A stretch of DNA of 64,000 nucleotides from NCBI GenBank assembly GCA_041398785.1, contig JAWKUA010000013.1:1-64000 (forward strand). Direction: 5' to 3'. The stretch's first letter is position 1. Each line of letters opens with the position of its first letter. The notes beneath the pieces were generated by a model. That model was not told the origin of the DNA and searched no databases. It was given only the letters and a program-made list of their open reading frames with translations. Both the position numbers and the translations under genes were made by a program. Origin of the DNA: Planctomycetaceae bacterium. Its GTDB lineage: Bacteria; Planctomycetota; Planctomycetia; Planctomycetales; Planctomycetaceae. Below are positions 17,487 through 26,870 of the stretch, in pieces.

Positions 17487-19058
17487 TCAAAATTCAACGG
17501 CGAACCGGGTACCGGCGATCAGGTAGTCACCGCCAGTGAATCCCGCCACGTTGCGGTTATCAATCTGCCCGTAGATCAGGTTGAACTGCACCTTGGAGTA
17601 CGGAGTCCAGAACCAATTGAGTGCCAGTGTGCCGGATTCTCCGACGCCACCGAGGATGTCGGCATCGGTCACGTCCAGGTACGAATACCGTGCCGCGATG
17701 TTCCAGGCACCCCAGCCGTGGCCCCGGCAGCCATCGCACTTGTCGACCAGGAAAAAGTTTTCGAACGGCTTGACGCGGCCGATGGTGCCCGATGTGCGTT
17801 CATAAGGGATGTGTTCGCCGGTCAGAAAGTACGAAACGTAGAAGTATCCGCCGTGGAACTGCACGTCCGAGAAGCCGTCTCTTTGAACAAAGTTGTGCTG
17901 GTATTCGCCGACAACCTGCAGCGGACCGACGTTGAAGATTGATTCCAGTCCCAGAACTTCGTACCAGTGGGCTCCCGCGATGCGTCCCGTGTCCAGCCAC
18001 CTCGAATCGCTGCGAGCTTCCGGCCGAGTTCGAAACCGGGATTCGTTGGAATTCGACATAGCCGCGGTCACATCGCCATCGGGCTTCGCAGCCATGCCGG
18101 AGATCGCCAGATGAAAGTAGCCACGCCCGTCGGACGCTTCGTCATACCACGGACTGGTCGCCAGTCGTCCGTTCAGACTCATTTGACGTGAGTCGCCGAT
18201 CACGCGGCCGTCGGTTGTTATGTTTTCCAGGTAGTAGGCACCGTATCGCCAGTGGATGCTTTCATCGTCGGTGTGGCCGTACATGCAGATCCCGGGACGG
18301 CGAGCGTCTTCGTTGAATGCTTCCACCACAAACGGCCGTTCCAGAAACACGTTGTTTCTGCTGCTGTTCAGATGATCGAGTCCCAGTGGCCGTTTCTGGT
18401 TGCCGATCAGCAGTTCCTGGTTGTTCGGCAGGTTTTTGAAGCCGAAGTAAACGTCCTTGAACTCCGGAGTCTGCGGATTGTTGAAGTCGATCTGCGTCCG
18501 CCAAAGCATCGTTTCCAGAATATCGCCGCCCATTTCCAGACGGACACGTCGAAACGCAAAGCGGTCTTCCGGATCCGTACCGAAGTTCGCCTGAGCGGGG
18601 TCCGGATGTTCGAAGAAACCGATGGCGGGATCCTGGTTCAGGAAATCCCAGAAGTCCGCGTGGATTCGGCCGTTGAGCTTGAACGTTGGCTTTTTTGCGG
18701 CGTCGGCTTTGGCCTTCTTTTCGGCTTCGTCGAATTTCGTCCAGGCCGTGTCGAGTTTTTCCCAGCCCTCTTCCAGCTTCTTCAGGCGGTCCTCGAACTC
18801 GTCTTCGGGTTTCTTATCCGCTTCTTCTTCGGCGTCTTTTTTCGCATCTGCGGACTCGTCGTCGTCTTTAACTTCGTCGGCAAACGATGCGGTTTCAAAG
18901 CGCGGGGGTGCCAGGTTCTGAGCTTCCAGTTCCTGAATCCGCATCTCCGCGGCCTGAAGGCGTCGCAGCAGAGTGTCGAAGTCGTCCTGTGCGAGGACAC
19001 TCACGGAACCGCCTGTCGCAGCGGCGGCAAATACGCATACCGACAATACGAGTCGCAT
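17487..19058 (-). CDS. OprP/OprO-type outer-membrane porin with N-terminal coiled coil
   Basis: A 523-residue exported protein. A signal peptide starts at the ATG at 19058 (MRLVLSVCVFAAAATGGSVS, then VLAQ). A coiled coil with heptads follows (LLRRLQAAEMRIQELEAQ, ~30-47) and a very acidic/lysine-rich linker (~60-115). The beta-barrel domain begins with FKLNGRIHADFWDF and contains the OprP-family segments FRRVRLEMGGDI, VYFGFKNLPNNQELLIGNQKRPLGLDH and LERPFVVEAF. It ends in Phe (GTRFAVEF), as outer-membrane barrels do. It probably passes phosphate or other anions; the coiled coil may contact the cell wall or trimerise. Specificity cannot be read. Confidence 0.8.
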   Translation of the reverse strand: MRLVLSVCVFAAAATGGSVSVLAQDDFDTLLRRLQAAEMRIQELEAQNLAPPRFETASFADEVKDDDESADAKKDAEEEADKKPEDEFEDRLKKLEEGWEKLDTAWTKFDEAEKKAKADAAKKPTFKLNGRIHADFWDFLNQDPAIGFFEHPDPAQANFGTDPEDRFAFRRVRLEMGGDILETMLWRTQIDFNNPQTPEFKDVYFGFKNLPNNQELLIGNQKRPLGLDHLNSSRNNVFLERPFVVEAFNEDARRPGICMYGHTDDESIHWRYGAYYLENITTDGRVIGDSRQMSLNGRLATSPWYDEASDGRGYFHLAISGMAAKPDGDVTAAMSNSNESRFRTRPEARSDSRWLDTGRIAGAHWYEVLGLESIFNVGPLQVVGEYQHNFVQRDGFSDVQFHGGYFYVSYFLTGEHIPYERTSGTIGRVKPFENFFLVDKCDGCRGHGWGAWNIAARYSYLDVTDADILGGVGESGTLALNWFWTPYSKVQFNLIYGQIDNRNVAGFTGGDYLIAGTRFAVEF

Positions 19059-19530
19059 CCGGAACACAGTGCAACCTTCCCTGGCTGTGTAGTCCAAACT
19101 CGGCGCGGTCCAACTCCATGGCCGCTTTTGTTAATGCCTTTGCTACTTTCGGATCTTGTCGTGACCGGCTAGCGACTTCGTCGGTCGCGGCCGCTGATCT
19201 TAACAATCGAAATCGACCTGGAGCGGAAGTACCGAATTTTGCACTCGCAACGACTGCGCCGGATAAGCACGCCGTCACGGATATTCCGGCACTCAGACGT
19301 CACCAGGCTCGCCAGGACGTCGTCAGGATGACTTATCAGAGATGACTTAATCGTTACGATCGTTACCTTTCATTGACGACCGATACGGTACGGAAGTCGG
19401 CTTTCCCGCTGATGTCATCCTGGTGCCATCGCACCGTGATCACCGGGGATATATCCAGGTCGGGAAGTGTGCGGAAGACATCGTCTTTCGCAATGGTTGG
19501 CACCGTTCCTTCAGAAGGCCAGACGTCAAC
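19059..19530. other. Intergenic/promoter region between divergent genes
   Basis: Lies between the divergent porin and hydrolase genes. It has small direct repeats that could be operator-like: GATGACTTA at 19327 and 19341, and ATCGTTAC at 19350 and 19359. A GTG at 19423 is an alternative start for the hydrolase. A minus-strand frame over 19363-20034 has no recognisable motif and is treated as a shadow. Confidence 0.35.
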
Positions 19531-20742
19531 ATGCCCGCCGGCAACAAGTTTCGGCATCAGTCCTATCCGACTCAACCGATACAGCAGCCTGTCATCCGCA
19601 GCGTCACAGCGGAACAGGCGCGAGGAGCCGGCTTCGAACGGTTGCACACGCAGTTTGCCGTGCGGGATGTTCTGATTGTCCATGGAACCTTCATGGGGGA
19701 CGATCCGTTTGGCGTTGCTGACATGCTCCGAACGCTGGCAGGCAACACTCCGGCCTTTGCTGCGGCACTGGACGGTGTCGCGGCCGGCATTCAGGCTCGC
19801 ATGAAGCCGCTGGCCGACTCTGTGGCAGGGGACGTCGGCAACTACACGCAGCAGTTCGCAGACAAGTTTCGCGAAATCACCGGTGGCGACCCGGCTGTCG
19901 AATTGCTGAAACCGACATGGTCCGGACAGAATCACCATCTTGCCCGAGCGGACCTGGCGGTCAGGCTGTTGTGCCGCCTGACGGAACTCGCGCCGACGCC
20001 CGATCAGCGAATTCTGCTGTGGGGGCATTCTCACGCCGGAAACGCGTTCGCCATTCTGAGCAATCTGCTGGCGAACGATCGGGAATCCGTCGCCGCGTTT
20101 TTTGAGGCCGTCTCAGACCAGCCAGGGGATTCCTGGAAGGTGGCTCAGCAGGAGCTGGCCGCGGCTCCCAGCCCGCATCCTCTGGCCAATTCCGTCATTA
20201 TCGCCGCTTTTGGAACTCCCGTTCGATATGGCTGGGATACAACGGGCTTTCGGCACCTGACCCACTTTCTTCATCATCGAGTCTTCGACGAAAACAATCC
20301 GTTCATCTCAAAGCCGCTGTTTCCGCCTCACAGCCTGCCGGACACGCTGACGGCTCGCTACGGTGACTGGGTGCAGTCATTTGGGATCGCCGGAACGGAC
20401 GTCGCGACTCCCGTGTCGATCGGCGTCAATCAGCGGCTGCAGACCATTCTGGAATCCGGACTTGCGGAGCCCGTTCATGAACTCGACACGCGGTTCCTGA
20501 CACCGAAGAGAATCCGCGACGCGTGTGCGCGCTGGAAGACTGGGACTCGCTGTCACGCCGACGGCCGCAATCTGCTGCTGAGCTACGAACCATGCGGTCG
20601 AAAGTCAGTGACCGGCTACCCGATCGAACAGGCACTGCTCGGCCACGGTGTTGCGACGACGCTCGACTGGCTGCCGACGCACCTGGCGCTGCTGTTGGAA
20701 GTGCTGGAACAGGACGGCGCTGATCGTCGCCGCGACGCGTGA
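19531..20742 (+). CDS. Alpha/beta-hydrolase-like protein of unknown substrate
   Basis: A 403-residue protein with two hydrolase signatures: VLIVHGTFMGDDPFG (~48-62), an HG oxyanion-loop motif after a beta strand, and ILLWGHSHAGNAFAIL (~165), a G-x-S-x-A/G nucleophile elbow. A late GHGVATTLDWLPTHLALLL is a candidate catalytic-His region. No signal peptide or lid domain was obvious. I took the ATG at 19531, with AGAAGG a few bases upstream; a GTG at 19423 would add 36 residues without clear homology. It is transcribed away from the porin and ends before a bidirectional terminator. The substrate is unknown. Confidence 0.6.
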   Translation: MPAGNKFRHQSYPTQPIQQPVIRSVTAEQARGAGFERLHTQFAVRDVLIVHGTFMGDDPFGVADMLRTLAGNTPAFAAALDGVAAGIQARMKPLADSVAGDVGNYTQQFADKFREITGGDPAVELLKPTWSGQNHHLARADLAVRLLCRLTELAPTPDQRILLWGHSHAGNAFAILSNLLANDRESVAAFFEAVSDQPGDSWKVAQQELAAAPSPHPLANSVIIAAFGTPVRYGWDTTGFRHLTHFLHHRVFDENNPFISKPLFPPHSLPDTLTARYGDWVQSFGIAGTDVATPVSIGVNQRLQTILESGLAEPVHELDTRFLTPKRIRDACARWKTGTRCHADGRNLLLSYEPCGRKSVTGYPIEQALLGHGVATTLDWLPTHLALLLEVLEQDGADRRRDA

Positions 20743-20827
20743 TCGTCCTGCAGGATGGCCTGGAGAATCGAAGTGTCAGGCCTCGTCGCGTCACTTCGTA
20801 CGCACAGCAGCCCTGCCTTCAACGAAA

Positions 20828-20863
20828 AAAACCTGCAGGCGAATCGAGTCGCCGGCAGGTTTT
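20828..20863. terminator. Bidirectional Rho-independent terminator between convergent genes
   Basis: A long hairpin: AAAACCTGC and GCAGGTTTT form the outer stem, then one A/G mismatch, then GGCGA / TCGCC around the loop ATCGAG. The A and T runs on the two sides would allow termination in both directions, for the plus-strand hydrolase and the minus-strand Flp-like gene. Confidence 0.75.
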
Positions 20864-21046
20864 CGCAATTTGTCACTGAGCAGGATTCGGCGAGGTCGGC
20901 CAATCCTGAAGGCGTCGAATGGAAGAGGATTCCGGGTTCGATCACCTTCAGGATTCGGCCCGCTCACCGTCCCACACCATGTGGAGTCATCTTCCGCCAG
21001 CGCGGCTGATCGAACGATCGAATTCCGGCTGATCGGTGACCAAGTC

Positions 21047-21361
21047 TTACCATTTCTCTCCGGCAGAAGGAGTGCAAACGATGATCGCATTGCAGTCACA
21101 TTCGTCCGGCCCGTCAAAGTACGACGAACCGTTGGTCTGACCCTTGACGCCGCCGTAGGTTTTGAACGACGAGATTCCGCTGGTGCGATAACCCTGGTCC
21201 AGGTTTCCGATCGAGTCGCCAAGGTCGCTGAGTTCCGCGACGACTGCACACTGCAGTTCAACCAGACCGACAATCATTCCGATGACCAGAATCGTCGCGA
21301 TCAGCACGAGCTCGGCTGACAGAATCACGCCATACTCGTCATTCCACAGTCTCTTCAACAT
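21047..21361 (-). CDS. Flp/Fap-type pilin-like small membrane protein
   Basis: A 104-residue protein whose start resembles type IVb (Flp) pilins. A short charged leader MLKRLWNDEYG is followed by one hydrophobic helix, VILSAELVLIATILVIGMIVG (Glu in the helix at ~17), and a polar ~70-residue tail containing ECDCNAIIVC. AAAGGGAC in front of the ATG is a good ribosome-binding site. Similar short proteins, often in many copies, are common in planctomycetes, and their role is not established. No tad/flp assembly genes lie nearby. The call rests on the N-terminal pattern only. Confidence 0.55.
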   Translation of the reverse strand: MLKRLWNDEYGVILSAELVLIATILVIGMIVGLVELQCAVVAELSDLGDSIGNLDQGYRTSGISSFKTYGGVKGQTNGSSYFDGPDECDCNAIIVCTPSAGEKW

Positions 21362-21657
21362 TTTGTCCCTTTCGTGTCACATGGATTGGTGAGAACTTCT
21401 ACGGTGAACGCCGCGGTGTTTCGTCAATGGGTGCGTCGTTCGTGACATCACGCAAGGCACGCGTCGTGCCGAATTCCGGGACCAGCGCCGTTGCAAAACG
21501 GCAACATTCGCGATGAACGTCTGCCAATTTCTGCCTGGACACAGCGCGGAGGCGGATTCGGCAAACGGCGGATGTTGCTCTGCGGCAACGTCGCACAAGT
21601 CGCAGCGATCACCCGGCTGACGAAATGTCAACGACACTTCGTCGTCGGAAGAGGCGA

Positions 21658-22530
21658 CTATCGTCCGCCGTCGTAGCGAATTTCAAACACGTTCGGCCAG
21701 TGCTTGCCTGTCACAAACAGCCGCTGCTGTTCGGCATCCCAGGCAATTCCGTTCAGGACAGCCTCCCGATTTCTGCGGACGGCGCGGGGACGCAGCGCCG
21801 ACACATCCAGCCAGCCTGTAACGCGGCCGGATTCCGGATCAATGCGTGCAATTCGGTCCTGATACCAGACGTTTGCGAAAATTTCGCCGTTCACGTACTC
21901 CAGTTCATTCAACCGGGACAGCGATCGCAGCCCGGACTTCACCCGCATCGACTTCACCACGCGCCACGTTTCCGGGTCGATGAATCTCAGCAGCGAAGTG
22001 CCGTCGCTGAGAATCAGATGCGTGCCGTCGTGCGTCAGACCCCAGCCTTCTTTCAGCGAAGCATCAATGTCGCGATACGCCACAGTTCCGGTCCGCTTGA
22101 ACGTTGCCGCGTCGTAGACAATCAGATAGCCGTTCTGCCATGTGAGCTGGATGATCTGGTCCTTCCAGACCGTGACGCCCTCACCAAAGACGTCGTTGGC
22201 AAGCGGCACATCGACGTCCGGAACACCCGATTCCAGTTCCACCAGCCTCAGCCGCGACCGACCGTACTGACCGGTTCCTTCCAGAAGCTGTCCTCGATAC
22301 ACGACCAGCCCCTGGCAAAATGCCGTTGCATCGTGAGGATACGCCTTAACCAGTTTCGCTTCCGTCGATTCAACGGCGTTCGCAAAACTCGATCCGGGAG
22401 CCGGCAGGAAGAACACCATCCCCGCGCAGAGAGACGTTGCCGCAAGGATGACCAGAGGCAGCATTCGCATCCGGCGCGGCCGGGGAACCGTACTGACCGA
22501 AGCGACATGTTTGACGGCGGTGTTGGTCAT
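21658..22530 (-). CDS. Glutaminyl-peptide cyclotransferase (beta-propeller type)
   Basis: A 290-residue exported or membrane-anchored protein. From the ATG at 22530 an N-terminal basic stretch is followed by a hydrophobic segment, MLPLVILAATSLCAGMVFFL. The propeller domain has the family blocks YPHDATAFCQGLVVYRGQLLEGTGQYG, LANDVFGEGVTVWKDQIIQLTW, WGLTHDGTHLILSDG, LNELEYVNGEIFANVW and LNGIAWDAEQQRLFVTGKHWP. Such enzymes cyclise N-terminal glutamine of exported proteins to pyroglutamate. Longer upstream frame (to 22728) has no signal-like start, so I took the later ATG. It stands alone between two long intergenic spaces. Confidence 0.85.
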   Translation of the reverse strand: MTNTAVKHVASVSTVPRPRRMRMLPLVILAATSLCAGMVFFLPAPGSSFANAVESTEAKLVKAYPHDATAFCQGLVVYRGQLLEGTGQYGRSRLRLVELESGVPDVDVPLANDVFGEGVTVWKDQIIQLTWQNGYLIVYDAATFKRTGTVAYRDIDASLKEGWGLTHDGTHLILSDGTSLLRFIDPETWRVVKSMRVKSGLRSLSRLNELEYVNGEIFANVWYQDRIARIDPESGRVTGWLDVSALRPRAVRRNREAVLNGIAWDAEQQRLFVTGKHWPNVFEIRYDGGR

Positions 22531-23406
22531 GAGTCGTAACAGTTGCGTTCGGCCGAGTGTCGTCTTCCGATCTCCGACGAATAGCGATTCGGCCCCCGGC
22601 GCTGTTTCCATCAATCGCGACCTCGCCCGAATATCCGCAGGCCGCCAAAAACCGAACGGTGGCGCGATGAACCGGCCGGAGTCTTCGCGGAGATGACCGC
22701 GGCGCGCCCGATCATGCGATCGCAACAAAAATCACGGAATCTCCGGTACCGCCGGCGCGAGGCCCAGTATAGGTGGTGTCGCGGAATCCGCCAATTCCTG
22801 ATTTCATCGCGCGCATTGCGCGTGTGTGCTTCAGTCGGGCACGCTGCCGCGCAGGAGTCGTCCGCAAGCAGGTTGCCGAATAAGCCGGAATGCGCGAGCC
22901 TCCGGTTCTTTGAAAGCCGCGGCTAACGACCTGCGGCTAATCGCGAAGCCGGGAACCTATTTGCGCGCGGGTCATAAGAAGGCGGGGCTCCCGCGGAGCC
23001 GTTGCCGCATCGCGCGCTGGCTGACACACGCGGCTCGACGCGAGCCTTTCCTTCCTGGGCGTCGGTCGGCGTTGGAGTGTGCTGAGTGCGAAACTTCAGC
23101 GGAGGCCTGGTTCCGTCGGGCCGCCGGAAAGTCGCTGGCGGTGCTGGGAAGGTTCGAAGGGAACGCCGGAAAAAAGGGAGGCCGTCCGACCGAAGTCGGA
23201 CGGCCTGGGAGGAGATGGCGACGAAGCGAGCTTTGTCGCCAGCAGTGACTCCCGACAAGCCCTTCAACACAGGAAAGTTGCTTTCAATCAGCCTGACATC
23301 TGGCGCGCACCGATAGCGCAGCGGAAAACGGTTGTTTTTTCGCGACGATTGCGGGCGCGCGGTCAGACGGTCGGGCTGATTGCAGACCGACGGGTTGTCC
23401 GGCCGG
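22531..23406. other. Long intergenic stretch with repeats
   Basis: No gene could be supported in nearly 0.9 kb. It contains CG-rich palindromic pieces, such as AGCCGCGGCT followed by CTGCGGCT at 22916-22938, and the strong glutamine-synthetase terminator at 23170-23206. Short ORFs on both strands are Arg/Ser/Pro-rich with no motifs. Confidence 0.4.
23170..23206 (-). terminator. Terminator with UUCG tetraloop downstream of glutamine synthetase
   Basis: A 12-bp perfect stem, AGGCCGTCCGAC / GTCGGACGGCCT. On the minus strand the loop is TTCG closed by C-G, the very stable UUCG tetraloop, followed by CCC and six T. It lies about 200 bases after the glutamine synthetase stop. Confidence 0.8.
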
Positions 23407-24417
23407 TCACTCCACGCTTTTCACCGTGCGAATAATTCGAGCGGCGACCTTGTACGGGTCGGCGTTCGATGCCGGACGACGGTCCTCCAGCCAGCCCTTC
23501 CAGCCGGATTCCACCGTGGCGATGGGTATTCGGATTGAAGCGCCGCGATCGGACACGCCGTAGCTGAACTTGTCGATGGACTGAGTTTCGTGAAGGCCGG
23601 TCAGACGCTTTTCATTGTCGTGGCCGTAGACACTGATGTGATCCTTGATCGCCGGGGCGAATGCCTGACAGATGCGGTCATAGACGGCTTTGTCGCCGGC
23701 ATTTCGCAGCGTCGAATTGGAGAAGTTGGCGTGCATGCCGGAACCGTTCCAGTCGGTCGGTCCCAGCGGTTTCGGGTGCCAGTTGATGGCCAGACCGTAC
23801 TTTTCCGCACACCGTTCGGCCAGATAGCGAGCAATCCAGGTCTCATCACCGGCTCGCTTGGCGCTTTTGGCGAAGGTCTGAAATTCCCACTGACCTGCGG
23901 CAACTTCACCGTTGATGCCTTCGATGTTCAGCCCGGCTTCCAGGCACATGTCGAGGTGTTCTTCGACAATCTGGCGGCCGAAACAGTTCTTTGCTCCGAC
24001 CGAACAGTAGTACGGTCCCTGGGGAGCCGGATAGCCGCCGGGCGGGAATCCCAGCGGAAGGTTGTGTTCCGGGTCCCACAGAAAGTACTCCTGCTCAAAC
24101 CCGAACCAGAAATCGTCGTCATCGTCGTCGATCGTGGCGCGGCCGTTGGTTTCGTGAATGGAACCGTCCGCGTTAAGAACTTCCGTCATCACCAGAAACG
24201 CGTTGACTCGACCCGGATCCGGGAAGATTGCGACGGGCTTCATCAGACAGTCCGATGCGCCGCCTTCCGCCTGGTTGGTTGAACTGCCGTCGAAAGACCA
24301 CATCGGGCAGTCTTCCAGCGTTCCTCCGAAATCCTTCACGATCTTTGTCTTGCCGCGCAGGCCCTGTGTCGGCCTGGTGCCGTCGAGCCAGATGTATTCC
24401 AGTTTCGTCTTCGCCAT
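23407..24417 (-). CDS. glnII: Glutamine synthetase, GSII (eukaryotic-like) type
   Basis: A 336-residue glutamine synthetase of the short GSII class, not the ~470-residue GSI of most bacteria. Signature blocks are YIWLDGT (~8), MWSFDGSST (~39), the metal-binding FGFEQEYFLWD (~106), GINGEVAAGQWEFQ (~168), NGSGMHANFS (~223), and ERG-like SDRGASIRIP (~289). It condenses ammonia and glutamate using ATP in the cytoplasm. A strong ribosome-binding site (GGGAGGAG) lies about 10 bases before the ATG. No PII or regulator gene is adjacent, and the adenylylation site of GSI is absent from this class. A UUCG-loop terminator follows. Confidence 0.92.
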   Translation of the reverse strand: MAKTKLEYIWLDGTRPTQGLRGKTKIVKDFGGTLEDCPMWSFDGSSTNQAEGGASDCLMKPVAIFPDPGRVNAFLVMTEVLNADGSIHETNGRATIDDDDDDFWFGFEQEYFLWDPEHNLPLGFPPGGYPAPQGPYYCSVGAKNCFGRQIVEEHLDMCLEAGLNIEGINGEVAAGQWEFQTFAKSAKRAGDETWIARYLAERCAEKYGLAINWHPKPLGPTDWNGSGMHANFSNSTLRNAGDKAVYDRICQAFAPAIKDHISVYGHDNEKRLTGLHETQSIDKFSYGVSDRGASIRIPIATVESGWKGWLEDRRPASNADPYKVAARIIRTVKSVE

Positions 24418-24789
24418 GTTCCTGAAAACTCCTCCCGTCTTGGTTACCTGACATTGCCACAGTCGTCGTCGCGAGAACCTCGCGCTGTGCGTCGCTCACG
24501 GTGGCATAAGCTTCGTCCCTGCGGAATTCTTCGAATGGCGAACTACACCGTCGCTCAAAAACAATTCTTCGAAGATTTCTCCGCCCGATACACCCGTTGC
24601 CAGCGGGTGCCTGCAGATTACGCACTCCTGCCCAATCCCTGAACAGGCTGGCAGTTCAAACGCCTGTCAGAACTGCTGCGGGCGGTATAACGCATACGAC
24701 GTGCCAGAACCAGGCAACGGCAAAGAAAGCGTCACGCAGGAACGCGGGAGCGGATCGAGCTGACGGGCGATCGCAGACCGGATTCCCGT
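24418..24789. other. Intergenic stretch
   Basis: Holds the upstream region of glutamine synthetase. No gene was supported. The word AATTCTTCGAA occurs near 24528, with a related AATTCTTCGAAG near 24571, spaced about 43 bases apart; these might be operator-like but nothing more can be said. Confidence 0.35.
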
Positions 24790-26445
24790 CTACGGCAATT
24801 CGCGAAGCAATTCGTCGAGGCCGTCGCGTTCCTGGTACGGCCGCACCGACGTGTACCAGTTGCCCCAGACCTTATAGGCTTTGGTGCGCCAGGCGTTGGC
24901 AACTTCCAGACGTCGCTCCTCGGAGGCGTCTTCTTCCAGACCGTCAAGCGGATTCGACGGCAGCCCGAATCCGCGTGGTTTACGGGCAATGAACTTCAAC
25001 GCCTCCAGAGCGTCGGCGTTGACATCGACGCTGGGGTCACGCAGACCCTCCAGCATCAGCGGGACCATGGAAAAATCACCGGTGCGTCCCAGAGCCCAGT
25101 AGGCGACCTGGCGTTTTTCGGCATCCGGATTCTTCAACAGCTTCTTCAGATTCTCCACCTGCCCGACCAGTTCTTCCGGCGACCCGAACTGAACTTTTTC
25201 CACGATGTCGGACGTGTCGATGTCCAGACTGGCGAAGTCCTGACCTTCGATGGCAGCCAGCAATTCATCCAGCGGCCCGATCTCCTTCTTCTTCCTGCCG
25301 TCGGGATTCATGAACTTCAGCAGGTCCCGATTCCCCGTCTGTTCACCGACGCCAAGCCCGCCAAGTACCTGCTGTGTCGAGCGTGTGAAGTACAGGATTG
25401 CGAAGGCCGTGCCGACGTTGGGGCCGGAGTGTGTGGCGAAGCTGCCGTCTTCAGCCTGAAGTGTCAGCAATCCGTCGCCGTAAAACGTGAACCAGTCGCT
25501 GCGGAACTTGTTCAGCGACGCTGCTCGCTCCAGGGCATAGTAGAAATAGATGCGGTGAGCTTCCTTGCTGATGGGATCTTCGCGCCGGGTGTTCCATTCG
25601 ATTGCGCGTTCGGCGCGGTCGTCCAGAGCACCGGCGTTGTTGGTGGCCTTGTAACCGGGAAACGCGCTTCCCGATGCTTCAGCGACGTCCAGGTCAGTGG
25701 TGACCTTCTCCAGGACTCCGAACTTCTTTTCCGGAGCTTCCTTTTTCAAATGCGCCTTCGGCCCATGCAGCAGCAATCGCACGACGGACACACTTCCGCA
25801 GCCGGCCAGAGTCATGTTGTGCGTCGACATGCCGCTTCCCGGACCTTCGGTGGTGCCCGGTCGGTACGGCCAGCCGCCGTCCCCGCTGCCGTTTTTCAGG
25901 TGGAATGAAGCCGCACGATCCAGGGCCTGTGCGGAGACCTGACAGCCGGCTCGAACGGCCGCCCACAACCCCAGTACGCCATACTGGCTCATGCTGACGT
26001 CGCCGGTATCCGTGCGTTCCGGCTGCATCCAGAATCCTTCCGTGTTTTGCGCCGACTGGAGGTATCTGGCGATTGACTGTAGTGCGGCAAAGTGAGCATC
26101 CGGGTCGGAATCAGCCAGCAACATCGCGTCCACGCCGGCCTGATACACGTGTTCGTAGCCGATGTACCCCGCCGCTTCGCCTCGCGCCTTCGACATTGCA
26201 ATCCCGCGAGCGACGATCGGTGAATCCTTTGGTTCGCCGGCCTTCATCAGCGCGTAGGCCACCAGCGGAAGATGCGTTTCGGCAATTCTGTTATCGGGGT
26301 TTTTCAGAAACGCGACGGCTCGGTCAACCGCCTGATCAAACCGCGGAACTCCGGAATCGCCCTTGTCCGCTCTCACGCCGGTCGGAACAAAAACACACAC
26401 GACAAGTGCCAGCAGGCAGCAGACGAGTGTTCGAAGTTGTCGCAT
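24790..26445 (-). CDS. Exported prenyltransferase/squalene-cyclase-fold repeat protein with HEAT-like tail
   Basis: A 551-residue protein with a signal peptide from the ATG at 26445 (MRQLRTLVCCLLALVVCVFV, cut near VRA). Residues ~40-380 contain repeated alpha-alpha units with GFW, DGGWPYRP and EDGSFATHSG motifs, as in squalene-hopene cyclase/prenyltransferase toroids. The catalytic DxDD of cyclases was not seen, so it is probably a binding or scaffold protein. Residues ~420-500 look like HEAT repeats (NPDAEKRQVAYWALGRTGDFS, RDPSVDVNADALEALKFIA). Such secreted proteins are frequent in planctomycetes; the ligand is unknown. It follows the FtsB-like gene on the same strand after ~425 bases. Confidence 0.7.
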   Translation of the reverse strand: MRQLRTLVCCLLALVVCVFVPTGVRADKGDSGVPRFDQAVDRAVAFLKNPDNRIAETHLPLVAYALMKAGEPKDSPIVARGIAMSKARGEAAGYIGYEHVYQAGVDAMLLADSDPDAHFAALQSIARYLQSAQNTEGFWMQPERTDTGDVSMSQYGVLGLWAAVRAGCQVSAQALDRAASFHLKNGSGDGGWPYRPGTTEGPGSGMSTHNMTLAGCGSVSVVRLLLHGPKAHLKKEAPEKKFGVLEKVTTDLDVAEASGSAFPGYKATNNAGALDDRAERAIEWNTRREDPISKEAHRIYFYYALERAASLNKFRSDWFTFYGDGLLTLQAEDGSFATHSGPNVGTAFAILYFTRSTQQVLGGLGVGEQTGNRDLLKFMNPDGRKKKEIGPLDELLAAIEGQDFASLDIDTSDIVEKVQFGSPEELVGQVENLKKLLKNPDAEKRQVAYWALGRTGDFSMVPLMLEGLRDPSVDVNADALEALKFIARKPRGFGLPSNPLDGLEEDASEERRLEVANAWRTKAYKVWGNWYTSVRPYQERDGLDELLRELP

Positions 26446-26870
26446 CAGAGTTCTCGGCGGACAGGCAACGGAATGGACGCGCCGGGCACGCTTTTCACGT
26501 ACCACAGACAGGATTTCAGATCGTATCCCCCGGAACGCTGCGAGTCAAAGTTTGCGTAAGGCGACGGAAAAGGAGGAAGGGCTTGCGAACGGAAGGGCGG
26601 CTGCCGAGCCGCTTCCGCAACGGGCGGCGCGCCCACAGATTTCGAAGATTCGCACAGAGAACCGCGATCACGCGGCGCAGGCGGTGTCGGGTTTCTTCGG
26701 GTCGCCGGAACCCACTTTGGCAACCACCGTGAGCCTCTCACAAATCGATTGCCGGACCGCGGAACAACCCACGACAACCCGAAGCGTTCATGTCGCGGAC
26801 CGGCAGGTTGTGCATGCGTGCAGGGCCGGTGGAGCGACAGCAGTCTTGCCGTCAGTCTCCTGGGCAATTC
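26446..26870. other. Intergenic stretch
   Basis: Between two minus-strand genes. No supported frame, terminator or repeat was found. Overlapping ORFs here are Arg/Pro-rich shadows. Confidence 0.35.

Noticed and set aside
18252..19172. A 306-codon plus-strand frame opposite the porin
   Set aside because: The porin has a signal peptide, family motifs and a terminal Phe; the Phe/Val-rich opposite frame is an antisense shadow of its acidic linker.
19363..20034. A 223-codon minus-strand frame facing the hydrolase
   Set aside because: The plus-strand hydrolase motifs (HG and GHSHAG) lie in the same DNA; the minus frame shows no motif.
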